Source: Anaerolineae bacterium (GTDB taxonomy: Bacteria > Chloroflexota > Anaerolineae > Caldilineales > Caldilineaceae). Taken from it: DNA of 64,000 bases. Shown here one piece after another: positions 16,890 through 25,393 of the stretch. The notes below the pieces were generated by a model. That model was not told the DNA's origin, ran no database searches, and saw only the letters and a list, made by a program, of their open reading frames with translations. The stretch's first letter is position 1, and every line of letters starts with the position of its first letter. The position numbers were made by a program, and so were the translations under genes. The DNA lies in NCBI GenBank assembly GCA_030432295.1, contig JAUIHI010000028.1, positions 25,920 through 89,919 of the forward strand. The letters run 5' to 3'.

Positions 16890-18884
16890 TCAGTCCCCGG
16901 CAGCGGCAACCGCAGCCCCGACGGGTATATTCGTTGTGCGTTTGACGGGATGGGGCCAACTGGCGATGAGCGTGCCCAAAATCAGCACCAGACCACCGAT
17001 CCACATCCAAGCAGTGAGCGGGTTGATGAAGATCGTAAGTGTGACGGTCGATCCGCCATTCTCCCAGCCGTTGAGCAGAACGTAGACATCTTCCGTCAGC
17101 GTCATACGCAGGCCAACTTCACTGGTAGGCATATCCGGCGTCTTGTCGTAGAGGTTGCGCAGGGGCAGGAGTGAGCCGACCATTTTTCCGTTGCTGTCGT
17201 GGACGATCATCCGCGCCCCGATCTCCGTGCGATTGGAAGCCCGGTTGTTTTCCAGCCCCACATACGTCAATTCATAGCCGCCCAACTCAACTTTCGCGCC
17301 GGGGGCCAGGGTGACATTTGTCGTCTGCTGGAAGAATTCGTTGCCAATGATGGCGACCGCAATCATCACCATCCCCAGGTGGACGATATAGCCGCCGTAG
17401 CGCCGCCCGTTGCGCCGCATCAGACTGCCCATAGCCACAAAGACATTTTCGTTGTTGGTCATCCGTCGGGCAATGACACCCCGCACAAATTCCTGGACGA
17501 TTGTAGCTGTGGCAAAGGCGCAGATGGCCAGCCCAACCGACGGCCAGGGATTGGGGGTGAGGAAGATAGCCAGCACACCCATTACCACACCAGCAATCAA
17601 AGGCCAGGTGAACTGTTGGCGCAAGGCTTTCATCCCGGTGCGCCGCCAGCCCAGCAGAGGGCCAATACCCATCAGTAAAAAGAGGAGCAGAAAGAGCGGG
17701 CCGTTGACTTTGTTGAAGAAGGGGGCCGCCACACTGATACGCTCACCGGTCAGGATTTCGCTGAACATCGGGAAAAACGTGCCCCAGAGGGTGGCAAAAG
17801 TGATGCTGGCAAAGAGCCAGTTGTTGCCCAGAAAGGCAGCTTCCCGGCTGGAATAGGAGTCGATGGACTGTTCGTCTTTGAGCAGATAGAGCCGTTTGAA
17901 GAGCAGCCAGAGAAAGCCAAAGACAATCAGAATCATAAAGCCCAGGAAGAGGGGGCCGACATCGCTCAGGGCGAAACTATGCACACTTTCCAGCACACCG
18001 CTGCGGGTGGTGAATGTGCCCAAAATGACCAGGAAATAGGTGAGCCAGATCAGCACCACATTCCAAACCTTCATGACACCCCGCTGCTCCTGAATAATAA
18101 TGCTGTGCAGAAAGGCCGTGCCCGTCAGCCAGGGCAGGAAGCTGGCATTCTCTACCGGGTCCCAGGCCCAATAGCCGCCCCAGCCTAACTCCATATAGGC
18201 CCACTGGCTGCCCATCAGAATCCCCGCGGAGAGGAACATCCACGGGATGAGAGTCCAGCGGCGCACAGTGCGCACCCATTCGTTGCCCACCCGTTTGCTG
18301 ATCAGCGCGCCCACAGCAAAGGCAAAGGGAACCGCCAGCCCTACATAGCCCAGATAGAGCATCACCGGGTGGATGACCATCCAGTAATTTTGCAGGAGCG
18401 GATTCAGCCCCTGGCCGTCGGCGGGAATGAAGGTGGACTGTTTGAAGGGATTGGCAGCGAAGACGAGCAGAATGAGGAAAAAGAGAGATGTCCCCAGCAT
18501 CACAGCATTGACGTAAGGCATCAGCACCTGATGGCGACGGCGATTGAACACGGCCACCGCCACGCTGTAGAGGGAGAGCAGCAGTGACCAGAAAAGCAGA
18601 CTGCCCGCCTGCCCGCCCCACAGAGCCGAAAACTTGTAAAAGTTGGGCAGCGCCCGTTCCGAGTGGTTCCAGACATAAGTGAGTTGGAACTGATCGGAGA
18701 GCAGGCCATACCAGAGCATTATCGCCGCAATGCCCACCAGACCAGCCACAGCGTAGACAGCGTGAAAGCTGCTCTCTACCAGCCGCTGGTTGCGCAGTTG
18801 CCCGCCAGCAAAGCCAAATACAACACCTGCACCAGAGAGAACCAGCGCTGTAACAAGAATTAGATAACCGATGTTGAATAGCAT
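16890..18884 (-). CDS. ccmF: Haem lyase CcmF/NrfE family
   Basis: This 664-residue polytopic protein has about 14-15 predicted membrane segments. The WWD haem-handling motif appears as [18 protein letters not shown] near residues 227-244. Conserved histidines of the family occur near it ([13 protein letters not shown] and [11 protein letters not shown]). CcmF ligates haem from CcmE to the cysteines of apocytochromes outside the membrane. The C-terminal extracellular domain (about 510-630) fits CcmF_C. Gene order is ccmH, ccmG, ccmF, CcmI-like, all in the same direction. A 102-base spacer with ACGTTTCACG repeats precedes it. This maturase presumably serves the multihaem cytochromes next door. 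Confidence 0.95.
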   Translation of the reverse strand: MLFNIGYLILVTALVLSGAGVVFGFAGGQLRNQRLVESSFHAVYAVAGLVGIAAIMLWYGLLSDQFQLTYVWNHSERALPNFYKFSALWGGQAGSLLFWSLLLSLYSVAVAVFNRRRHQVLMPYVNAVMLGTSLFFLILLVFAANPFKQSTFIPADGQGLNPLLQNYWMVIHPVMLYLGYVGLAVPFAFAVGALISKRVGNEWVRTVRRWTLIPWMFLSAGILMGSQWAYMELGWGGYWAWDPVENASFLPWLTGTAFLHSIIIQEQRGVMKVWNVVLIWLTYFLVILGTFTTRSGVLESVHSFALSDVGPLFLGFMILIVFGFLWLLFKRLYLLKDEQSIDSYSSREAAFLGNNWLFASITFATLWGTFFPMFSEILTGERISVAAPFFNKVNGPLFLLLFLLMGIGPLLGWRRTGMKALRQQFTWPLIAGVVMGVLAIFLTPNPWPSVGLAICAFATATIVQEFVRGVIARRMTNNENVFVAMGSLMRRNGRRYGGYIVHLGMVMIAVAIIGNEFFQQTTNVTLAPGAKVELGGYELTYVGLENNRASNRTEIGARMIVHDSNGKMVGSLLPLRNLYDKTPDMPTSEVGLRMTLTEDVYVLLNGWENGGSTVTLTIFINPLTAWMWIGGLVLILGTLIASWPHPVKRTTNIPVGAAVAAAGD

Positions 18885-18986
18885 AGGGATTCTTTCCTAA
18901 ATGAACGAAGTGAGCAGCACTCTTTCAAAGAAACGTGAGACGTGCAACGTGAGGGTAAGCGACGATTTCACGTTTCACGACACGCC

Positions 18987-19574
18987 TCACTTAGGCCGAA
19001 TTTTCGCCAGAAACCCATCCATCTGGGCCTGGCTGGTGATGGGACCGACGATCACATCGACGATTTTACCTTCGGGATCGATGAAAAATGTCTCTGGCAC
19101 GCCCTGAATGCCGTAGCGCCGGGCCACCTGACTGCGCAGGTCTGGCCCGTTGGGATAGGTGATGTCGTACTCGGCCAGATAGGCTTTGGCCGCGGGTTCC
19201 TGGTCCAGATAGTCCAGCCCCAAAAAGATAATGCCGTTGCCCTGCTCCCGTCGCCAGGTGCTTTCCAGCATCGCGGCCTCTTCCCGGCAGGGGTCGCACC
19301 AACTGGCCCAGAAGTTGACCATCACCCCCTGGCCCCGCAGATCGTCCAGATTGATAGTCTCCCCTTCAAAGGTGGTGAACTCCAAAGGGGGAGCGAGACC
19401 CTCGGCCCGGTGTTCGGTCTTGGCTGTGCCCAGACGCATAGCGAGAAAGATGACAAAAATCAAAGGCACAAGCACAAAAATAGCTCGCCAGATTACCACC
19501 GCTTTGGACACCGGAGCCGTTTCGCTCGGGAGATCAGGCAGGGGACCCGTCTGGGTTTCGGTCATTTCAGTCAT
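18987..19574 (-). CDS. ccmG: Thiol-disulfide oxidoreductase CcmG/DsbE/TlpA-like
   Basis: This 195-residue membrane-anchored thioredoxin-like protein has one membrane segment near residues 32-50. The active site is [11 protein letters not shown]. The cis-proline loop reads GVPETFFID. These features define the CcmG/ResA/TlpA group, which reduces apocytochrome cysteines before haem attachment. The chosen ATG (19574) overlaps the end of ccmH by eight bases; a second ATG lies nine bases downstream. Position between ccmH and ccmF supports CcmG. Extra residues before the membrane anchor ([12 protein letters not shown]) are unremarkable. Confidence 0.88.
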   Translation of the reverse strand: MTEMTETQTGPLPDLPSETAPVSKAVVIWRAIFVLVPLIFVIFLAMRLGTAKTEHRAEGLAPPLEFTTFEGETINLDDLRGQGVMVNFWASWCDPCREEAAMLESTWRREQGNGIIFLGLDYLDQEPAAKAYLAEYDITYPNGPDLRSQVARRYGIQGVPETFFIDPEGKIVDVIVGPITSQAQMDGFLAKIRPK

Positions 19575-20085
19575 AACGGGAAAGCTCCTGCTCCAACTTC
19601 TGTGAATAGTCATCGGCCTGGGCCGCGGTTTGTGCCCCGGTTGTTTCAGCCCCGGAAGGGTCGGATGCGGACTGGGGCCGGATCATTCGACGAATGCCGT
19701 ACCAGACGAAAAGGCCGCCACCCACCAGTCCCAGCACTGGCAGAATCCACGCCAGCCAGTTGAAGCCCTCCGTGGGCGGCTGACCGTAGACCTGTGGCCC
19801 GTACTGTTCGGCAAAATATTCCCGAATCTCCACTTCGCTGGCTCCCTCGGCCAGTTTGATGGCGATCATATCCTTCATCTGCTCACAGGCTTTGAGTTCG
19901 CAGGCATCCAGACGCACGCCGCTGCACAGGGGACACCAGAGACCCCGGGCCACTTCGTTCACCTGATCCGCCGTGATGGCGCTGGTGTCGGGCGTGGGCG
20001 TCTGGGCATATGTCGCGCTCGTGAATGACAAAAGAATAAGGGAAAAGACAAGAATACGGATGAAGGAAATGGAACGAATTTTCAC
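19567..20085 (-). CDS. ccmH: Cytochrome c maturation protein CcmH
   Basis: This 172-residue protein has a signal peptide ending near TYAQ and the CcmH signature RGLWCPLC with Cys51 and Cys54, followed by [11 protein letters not shown] and the FAEQYGPQV motif. One membrane segment lies near residues 110-130 ([23 protein letters not shown]). CcmH works with CcmG and CcmF to present reduced apocytochrome thiols. The canonical L-R-C-x-x-C is slightly modified to L-W-C-P-L-C. The stop overlaps the ccmG start. The region upstream (about 230 bases) holds dispersed repeats and lies downstream of the decahaem gene. Confidence 0.93.
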   Translation of the reverse strand: MKIRSISFIRILVFSLILLSFTSATYAQTPTPDTSAITADQVNEVARGLWCPLCSGVRLDACELKACEQMKDMIAIKLAEGASEVEIREYFAEQYGPQVYGQPPTEGFNWLAWILPVLGLVGGGLFVWYGIRRMIRPQSASDPSGAETTGAQTAAQADDYSQKLEQELSRYD

Positions 20086-20229
20086 GGATAAAATCTGCCT
20101 TATTCAAGCTCTGCCTATGCGGAGCGAAAGAATCGATGAAATTAATATCTGACTGGATGGTTGCCTGAGTATACCACATCCACGCCTAGTCACTGCAAGG
20201 AATTTTCCGATTTTCAATTTTGAAAGAAA

Positions 20230-20258
20230 ACCTGCCAGGCCCAAAAGACCTGGCAGGT
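20230..20258. terminator. Hairpin with the AGACCTGGCAGGTCT palindrome, copy 2
   Basis: Arms ACCTGCCAGG (20230-20239) and CCTGGCAGGT (20249-20258) enclose nine bases. The left flank (GAAAGAAAA) becomes a T-rich run TTTTCTTTC on the minus strand, which fits a terminator between the decahaem gene and ccmH. The 15-mer at 20246-20260 is the same as at 3181. Degenerate ACGTTTCACG/ACGTATCACATG repeats follow up to 20320. Confidence 0.55.
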
Positions 20259-20315
20259 CTCTGCCTTCACGTTTCACGCATCACACATCGCGTTCCACGT
20301 ATCACATGCTACGTA

Positions 20316-22469
20316 CTACGGGCGTTCCATATCAGACACATCGACTCCCAAATCTTCCAGGCTGTCGTACAGCACCTGTAGGATGTAGGCTCCGTTGTGG
20401 GCAAAGGCGCCCGGGTCCTTTGCTACGTACTGATAGTTGTAGGCGGCCTGCAAGAGGCGCGGCGTCCAACTGGCAAAGCCATTGGTACGCACTGCTTCAT
20501 CTGCATCCGCTTCGCCGTTGCCGTTGGTGTCGGCAAAGAAGTAGGGGTACGAGTGGGATTCGTAGACAATACCGGTTTCCACAGTCGCCAGCGCGTATTC
20601 TTGCATCGCCGCGTACAGGTCATCCGTCATTGACTGAATCTCGTAGTAGATCCCTTCTTCGTCGTCGCCATTGCCGTTGTAGTCGCCAAAGTTGTAGCGG
20701 ATATCGTGAATGTCTTCACTATCCTCTATCTCCGAATGACATTCTACACAGGTCGCTTCGTTCGTCTGCAAGCTGTGGGCACCGTGACAATCCGAGCATT
20801 TGGCCGCTTCATCCACGTGCTCAAAGAAGCCCGCATACTCCTTGTCGGGGTATTGGAAGGCTCCGTTGGCATCCGCGCCAAAGCGAGTCGCGCCCGCCGC
20901 AAAGTAGTGAACGTTCAAGAAGCGCAGTTTGTCTGATGTGGCATCGGCTTCGATACCCGCGGTCAAATTCTCTACGCTCTTGCCGGACTCACGTCCCTGG
21001 TGGCAGGTCATACACAGATTGGTGTTGGTGTCCTCAGCTTCCATATACTCTCGAGCATCGATTGTCGCACCGCTGGGGAAGGTCACACTCTCGACTTCGT
21101 AGAGGGTGAATTCGACCAGATCGTTGTGACAGGTGGAGCACTGGAAGCCATTGGCGATGGGTTCGCTGACGTTGACGCCTTCTTTGATGTAGGTGGGCAG
21201 ACCACCTGCGCTGTGACAACGCGCACAACTGCCCGACACTTCACCGTCGTCATCCCAGTGGCGGAAAGCCTCTTCGGAACCGGCAAAGTGACCGGCGTCG
21301 ATGCGAGACATGGCAGACATATCCACAGCGCTGTCACCCAGCGCCGCGTTCAGGTCCATCATCGAGTCGTACATCAACTGAATGTCATATTTGCCGCCGT
21401 GGGCATAGGCCCCCGGGTCCTTCTGATAGGTCTGGTAGTTGTAGGTTGCCTTGACCAGACGCGGTGTCCAGGTGGCATAGCCACCCTCGTCATCGTCTCT
21501 GACGTCGTTGCCATTGGCATCGGCGAAGAAGTAGGGATAGCTGCTGCTGTCGTAGATGATGGCGGTGGTCAGGACAGTGGTGGAATAGCTCTGGATGGCG
21601 CTATACAGAAGCTCAGAGACTCCCTGAAGCTCGTAATAGATGCCCTCCTCCATATCGCCGTCACCGTCATAATCGCGCAACGAGCCTGCCATGCGCACAT
21701 CCATCAGGTCTTCGACACTCTCCACACCCTCGTGACACGCCGCGCACTCGCTCACTTTGACTTCCAGCGTGTGGGCGTTGTGACAGTCGGTGCAGGTGCT
21801 GTAACCATCTACGTGGGCAAAGTTGCCATCGTAGGTATTGCCGTCATACTCATAGCCACCCTTGGCCAGCGTGCCATATTTCGTAGCGGCCGCCGGGAAG
21901 TAGTGGATGTTGCGGAAACTGAGACTGGCGCTGAGGGTGTCATCGGTTTCTACAGCGGCGTCGGTAATTCGTTGATCGACGCTAATTTTGGACTCGCGTC
22001 CTTGATGACATTCCATACAGCGGGCTTCTGCACCGAGGCCAGTGAGTTCGATGCCGGACGGCATAACGACGCTTGTCTTATCCATCGTTGCGTCGTTATG
22101 ACAGGCAACACACGAAACCACTTCGCCTACGGCTACTGCGGCGTCGACGACGCCGGCTTCGCTGCCATCGGCTCCCAGATAGTCCTGATATCCGGAAGTG
22201 CTGTGACATTTGGCGCAGCTTGTGGGAACCTCAGCCGGATCGTCCGCATCCCAGTGGATGAAGGCTTCGGCAGTTACATCCGCGTGGGGAGAGGCGGCCC
22301 ATTCTGCTACATAAGGCACAACCAAATCCGTCAACGGATCGCGAGGTTCTTCTTCCTGTTGGGGAGCCACCGGCTCCACCCCCAGGCTCTGCTTACCAAT
22401 CGCACGATCGGCAGTCACAGCGAAGACCAGCATCACGACAATACTAGCGAGGAGAAAGATCTTTCTCAT
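20316..22469 (-). CDS. Decahaem cytochrome c with internal duplication
   Basis: This 717-residue exported protein starts at ATG 22469 (MRKIFLLAS), where a signal peptide begins. It has ten CxxCH haem sites: CAKCH, CVACH, CMECH, CTDCH and CAACH in the first half, then CARCH, CSTCH, CMTCH, CSDCH and CVECH in the second. The halves are clear tandem duplicates. Each also carries the blocks EEGIYYE, YPYFFAD-N-GN, WTPRL and KDPGA-AH in the same order. Acidic loops DYDGDGDMEE, DANGNDVRDDD, DYNGNGDDEE and DTNGNGEADAD resemble EF-hand/dockerin calcium loops. No terminal membrane anchor is present, so it is probably secreted or cell-wall associated. It is separated from the main operon by 322 bases. 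Confidence 0.93.
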   Translation of the reverse strand: MRKIFLLASIVVMLVFAVTADRAIGKQSLGVEPVAPQQEEEPRDPLTDLVVPYVAEWAASPHADVTAEAFIHWDADDPAEVPTSCAKCHSTSGYQDYLGADGSEAGVVDAAVAVGEVVSCVACHNDATMDKTSVVMPSGIELTGLGAEARCMECHQGRESKISVDQRITDAAVETDDTLSASLSFRNIHYFPAAATKYGTLAKGGYEYDGNTYDGNFAHVDGYSTCTDCHNAHTLEVKVSECAACHEGVESVEDLMDVRMAGSLRDYDGDGDMEEGIYYELQGVSELLYSAIQSYSTTVLTTAIIYDSSSYPYFFADANGNDVRDDDEGGYATWTPRLVKATYNYQTYQKDPGAYAHGGKYDIQLMYDSMMDLNAALGDSAVDMSAMSRIDAGHFAGSEEAFRHWDDDGEVSGSCARCHSAGGLPTYIKEGVNVSEPIANGFQCSTCHNDLVEFTLYEVESVTFPSGATIDAREYMEAEDTNTNLCMTCHQGRESGKSVENLTAGIEADATSDKLRFLNVHYFAAGATRFGADANGAFQYPDKEYAGFFEHVDEAAKCSDCHGAHSLQTNEATCVECHSEIEDSEDIHDIRYNFGDYNGNGDDEEGIYYEIQSMTDDLYAAMQEYALATVETGIVYESHSYPYFFADTNGNGEADADEAVRTNGFASWTPRLLQAAYNYQYVAKDPGAFAHNGAYILQVLYDSLEDLGVDVSDMERP

Positions 22470-22791
22470 AGATAATGGACTCCTTTCGGGAATCACAGAG
22501 TGGCTCTACCCAAAGGCCAGCTACTCAGCGCTGCAAGACCGGCTTTGGCATATGTAGAGTCACGGGTTACTCGCATGACTGTTGTGACAATACAAAACTG
22601 CAATCACAATGTTCTACTACAGTTTAGTTTGCGCTGGGAATCACCCCCTTTCGAGTGCGGAATGCAGAAGTTGGAATGCGGAATGAAGACCGCAGGGAGC
22701 GAACAGTTTTAACCCAAGTTACTGGCGATGGATCAAAACCTGAGAGCCGAAATCGTCACTTCCTCCCCTATTCCTCATTCCCATTCCCCAT
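22470..22791. other. Gap between the decahaem and b-type cytochrome genes
   Basis: These 322 bases hold no supported gene. TTGTGA at 22582-22587 and TCACAA at 22604-22609 form a spaced inverted pair that could be an operator for the decahaem gene on the minus strand. Tandem words GGAATGCGGAATG (22653-22690) and ATTCCCATTCCCCATTCAC (22778-22797) are degenerate intergenic repeats. No clear promoter was found. Confidence 0.4.
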
Positions 22792-23649
22792 TCACTGTGC
22801 TGGCGAGAATACCTCTACTGTCTGTCTCGGCACAGTCGTAATGGCCGTTTCCTCGAAAGTGACGAAGAAGTAGACGCTGACCAGCATAACGAGAGAAAAG
22901 ATAACGGCCACCGGGAGATAGAGGCGCTGGCGGCGACGCAGAACTTCTGGGTCCACCGTTTTGGCCGGGCTGCTCTCAATGGCGGCCAATTCAAGCGGAT
23001 GTTCTTCCTCCATCTCGTGGCGGTTGAGCCATCCGCTGAACATACTTTTGTTGAAATTCTTCACGTGGACGTTGTACATGTGCCAGGTGACAATCGACAG
23101 CACCGCGAGCAGGGCCTCTCCGCCGTGGGCTGCTTTGGCTGCGGGGATAAGCTCACCGGGCAGCATGCGGGTGGTGGCAATCGGGTTCCAGAGGACAAAG
23201 CCGGTCAGAATCATAATGACTGTCCCCCAGACCACCGCCCAATATTCCACTTTTTCGCCAAAGGTATAACGCCCCATCTTGGGCGGCTCTTTGATCAGGC
23301 CGAAGTTGTATCCCAGACTCTGCACCACATCTACAACATCTTTCCAGCCGGGCAACATCGACATCTGCACCCGTTTTACCACCAGCCGGTAGCCGACACC
23401 CACCAGGTGATAGATGGAACCGACAATCAGCACAATCGCCGCGGTGTGGTGGATGAAACGGGTCAGTTCGATGCCGCCCATCAGCCGGATCATCCCTTCG
23501 CCCCAGCCCGTGTCGGGATATTTCTGGGGCAGGCCCGTGATAGAGAGGATTGTAAAGCTGAGAATCAGCAGAGCGTGTTCAATGCGTTGTCCCGTGTCAA
23601 AACGGGGATAGCGTTCACTTTTGTGGTTCCCAGTCGTTTTGTGGCTCAT
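22792..23649 (-). CDS. b561/FdnI-type membrane cytochrome b subunit
   Basis: This 285-residue protein has four main membrane segments (about 24-42, 66-85, 135-153, 187-205) plus a fifth near the C-terminus (YLPVAVIFSLVMLVSVYFF). Segments carry histidines suited to two b-type haems: RIEHALLIL in helix 1, RFIHHTAAIV in helix 2, and WHMYNVHVKNF near the fourth. This is the pattern of the formate dehydrogenase gamma/NrfD-independent cytochrome b561 group that exchanges electrons with quinones. Its start overlaps the stop of the 15-haem gene by four bases, so both are coupled. It probably links the quinone pool to the periplasmic cytochromes. Confidence 0.9.
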   Translation of the reverse strand: MSHKTTGNHKSERYPRFDTGQRIEHALLILSFTILSITGLPQKYPDTGWGEGMIRLMGGIELTRFIHHTAAIVLIVGSIYHLVGVGYRLVVKRVQMSMLPGWKDVVDVVQSLGYNFGLIKEPPKMGRYTFGEKVEYWAVVWGTVIMILTGFVLWNPIATTRMLPGELIPAAKAAHGGEALLAVLSIVTWHMYNVHVKNFNKSMFSGWLNRHEMEEEHPLELAAIESSPAKTVDPEVLRRRQRLYLPVAVIFSLVMLVSVYFFVTFEETAITTVPRQTVEVFSPAQ

Positions 23650-25349
23650 TCTTCCCCCTCCTCTTTGCGGGGTTTGGCTGCTCGTCGGCTGCGCAGACTG
23701 TCACCTGTGCGCCGATAGACATCCGAACCGATGAGCAGGGCAAATCCGCCCACTACCACCGGAATCAGAATCTGGTAGAAAAGATTGATGTAATAGACCA
23801 GCGGATTGTGTTCCGGCGACGGCTCGAAGTGGCTTGTCCAGGATGCCGGGAAGTTGGCGTTGGCGTCCGGGTGACACTGCTGGCAGGTGACCACCAGATT
23901 GTCTTTGATCACCTGGGAATGCTCGTCGTTGGCGGGCAGAATGTTGTGAACGCCGTGGCAGTCGTAGCAGACGGCTTTGTTCGTCTCCTGCCAGGGCGTC
24001 TGCTTCTCAAAGAGCGCCACAGTCGTGCCGTGGAAATCGGCCACGTATGTGTCAAAGACTGCTGTGGAAATGTCATACTTCGCCATCAGCGTCTCGTCCG
24101 CGTGGCAACTGGCGCACAGATTGGGCGATTCCACCCGGAACTGGGCTGTCTGGGGCGGCGCAATGTTGTGAACACCGTGACAGTCCGTGCAGACCGGTAC
24201 ATCCGGGTTCTGCTCGCCGAGCAGAGCCGCGCCGTGGACACTGCCTGCGTACTGTTCATTGATTGTGGAATGGCACTGCCCGCACGTATCCGATATCCGC
24301 TCGCGTGGCTCGTTGGGCGGCTGGATGTTGTGGCTGCCGTGGCAATCCGCGCAGGACGCCGCGGCCAACTCACCCCGCTCTCTGGCTGCCTCGTGCACCC
24401 CGTCGTGCTCCAACGCCGCAATATCCGTGTGACACTCCTGGCAGAGATCGTCCATTTCCAGAGTCAAGCCCCGGGCGTCGTCCACAGTGAGAGGCGCATG
24501 GGGAAAGGCGTAGCGCTCTTCATCCCGGTGGCAACTGGTGCAGCTCAGGGGAGAATAACTATTCTCCACCATCGACGAGCCGTGGACCGAATCGGTGATC
24601 GTGGCCGGGTCCACATGCAATGGGACCTCCTCGCCCGAAGCCAGTTCAAGACTGCTATCCAACAGCAGGTGACAATTGCGGCAGCTCATATCCGCCGGGT
24701 AGACGGGTTTGTCGGTATGACAGGTCTGGCAAGTTTGATCCGGCCCCAAATTGGCGGCCAATTCTGCGTGGACCTCTCCAACTTTGGGATCGTCGTAGGT
24801 CTGATGGCAACTTTGGCAGGTCGCCACCGGGTCTGCGCTCAGCGTTTCTGCCGGTGTCACACTGTGGCCCTGGCCGTGACAATCCACACAGCCGGGCAGA
24901 TTGGGGTTGTCCACCGCGTTCAGATGGCCGGGGTTGTGCTGGTCCAGGGGCGTGTGACAGCTCTGGCAACTCTCGCCGACCTGCGTCCGGTACTCCTCCA
25001 GCGTCGTCGCCGGGTTGGGCAGATGGGGATAGCGGTAGTTGGTGTCGTTGCGATGGCAATCGACACAATTGACCGGAGCGGCCGCATCGCTGCCGTGGGC
25101 AGAAGCCAGCAGAGTGTCCAAATCCACGTCCAGCGGCAGAAGCTCACCGGAGGGCAGGGGCAGGCTGTGCTCGTTGTCGCCGTGACAGCCTACACAGGGC
25201 GAATCCGGTGAGGGCGATTGGGCAAGAGTTGGTGTCGGCAGCATCAGCCAGAAGGCAATTAGACAAAAAACAGCTACCGATAAAACTCGCCACGCGGGGA
25301 CCGCAGAAGCCGCAGATTTTCGCAGAGGGAATCCGTGCAAATCTGTCAT
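23646..25349 (-). CDS. 15-haem membrane-anchored cytochrome c
   Basis: This protein has 567 residues from ATG 25349. It has fifteen CxxCH sites (CVGCH, CVDCH, CQSCH, CVDCH, CQSCH, CQTCH, CRNCH, CTSCH, CQECH, CADCH, CGQCH, CTDCH, CASCH, CYDCH, CQQCH), a signal peptide ending in PTPTLAQ, and a C-terminal membrane anchor (LFYQILIPVVVGGFALLIG) with a basic cytoplasmic tail. Spacing suggests chains of c3-like modules. The first 15 or so residues before the signal peptide are encoded by a dispersed intergenic repeat, so the true start is uncertain. The open frame extends further upstream within the neighbouring gene but there it is not plausible protein. It is followed by the b561-type gene with a four-base overlap. 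Confidence 0.92.
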   Translation of the reverse strand: MTDLHGFPLRKSAASAVPAWRVLSVAVFCLIAFWLMLPTPTLAQSPSPDSPCVGCHGDNEHSLPLPSGELLPLDVDLDTLLASAHGSDAAAPVNCVDCHRNDTNYRYPHLPNPATTLEEYRTQVGESCQSCHTPLDQHNPGHLNAVDNPNLPGCVDCHGQGHSVTPAETLSADPVATCQSCHQTYDDPKVGEVHAELAANLGPDQTCQTCHTDKPVYPADMSCRNCHLLLDSSLELASGEEVPLHVDPATITDSVHGSSMVENSYSPLSCTSCHRDEERYAFPHAPLTVDDARGLTLEMDDLCQECHTDIAALEHDGVHEAARERGELAAASCADCHGSHNIQPPNEPRERISDTCGQCHSTINEQYAGSVHGAALLGEQNPDVPVCTDCHGVHNIAPPQTAQFRVESPNLCASCHADETLMAKYDISTAVFDTYVADFHGTTVALFEKQTPWQETNKAVCYDCHGVHNILPANDEHSQVIKDNLVVTCQQCHPDANANFPASWTSHFEPSPEHNPLVYYINLFYQILIPVVVGGFALLIGSDVYRRTGDSLRSRRAAKPRKEEGEE

Positions 25350-25375
25350 ATCCGTGTCAATCCGTGTTCGTTTTT
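25305..25375. repeat. Dispersed intergenic repeat at the 5' end of the 15-haem gene
   Basis: Words such as CCGCAGAAGCCGCAGATTT, ATCCGTGCAAATCTGTC and ATCCGTGTCAATCCGTGTT form a degenerate repeat of the style also seen near 2.4 kb and 63.65 kb. Part of it is translated as the first residues of the 15-haem protein. Confidence 0.55.
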
Positions 25376-25393
25376 TTTGGTTAGAAATCGAAA

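Noticed and set aside
20306..21109. Plus-strand frame of 267 codons opposite the decahaem gene
   Set aside because: It is antisense to haem motifs in the second half of the decahaem protein and shows Arg/Ser-biased composition only.
23808..25211. Open frame of 467 codons opposite the 15-haem gene
   Set aside because: The reverse strand has 15 haem motifs and a membrane anchor. The antisense frame shows no family pattern.
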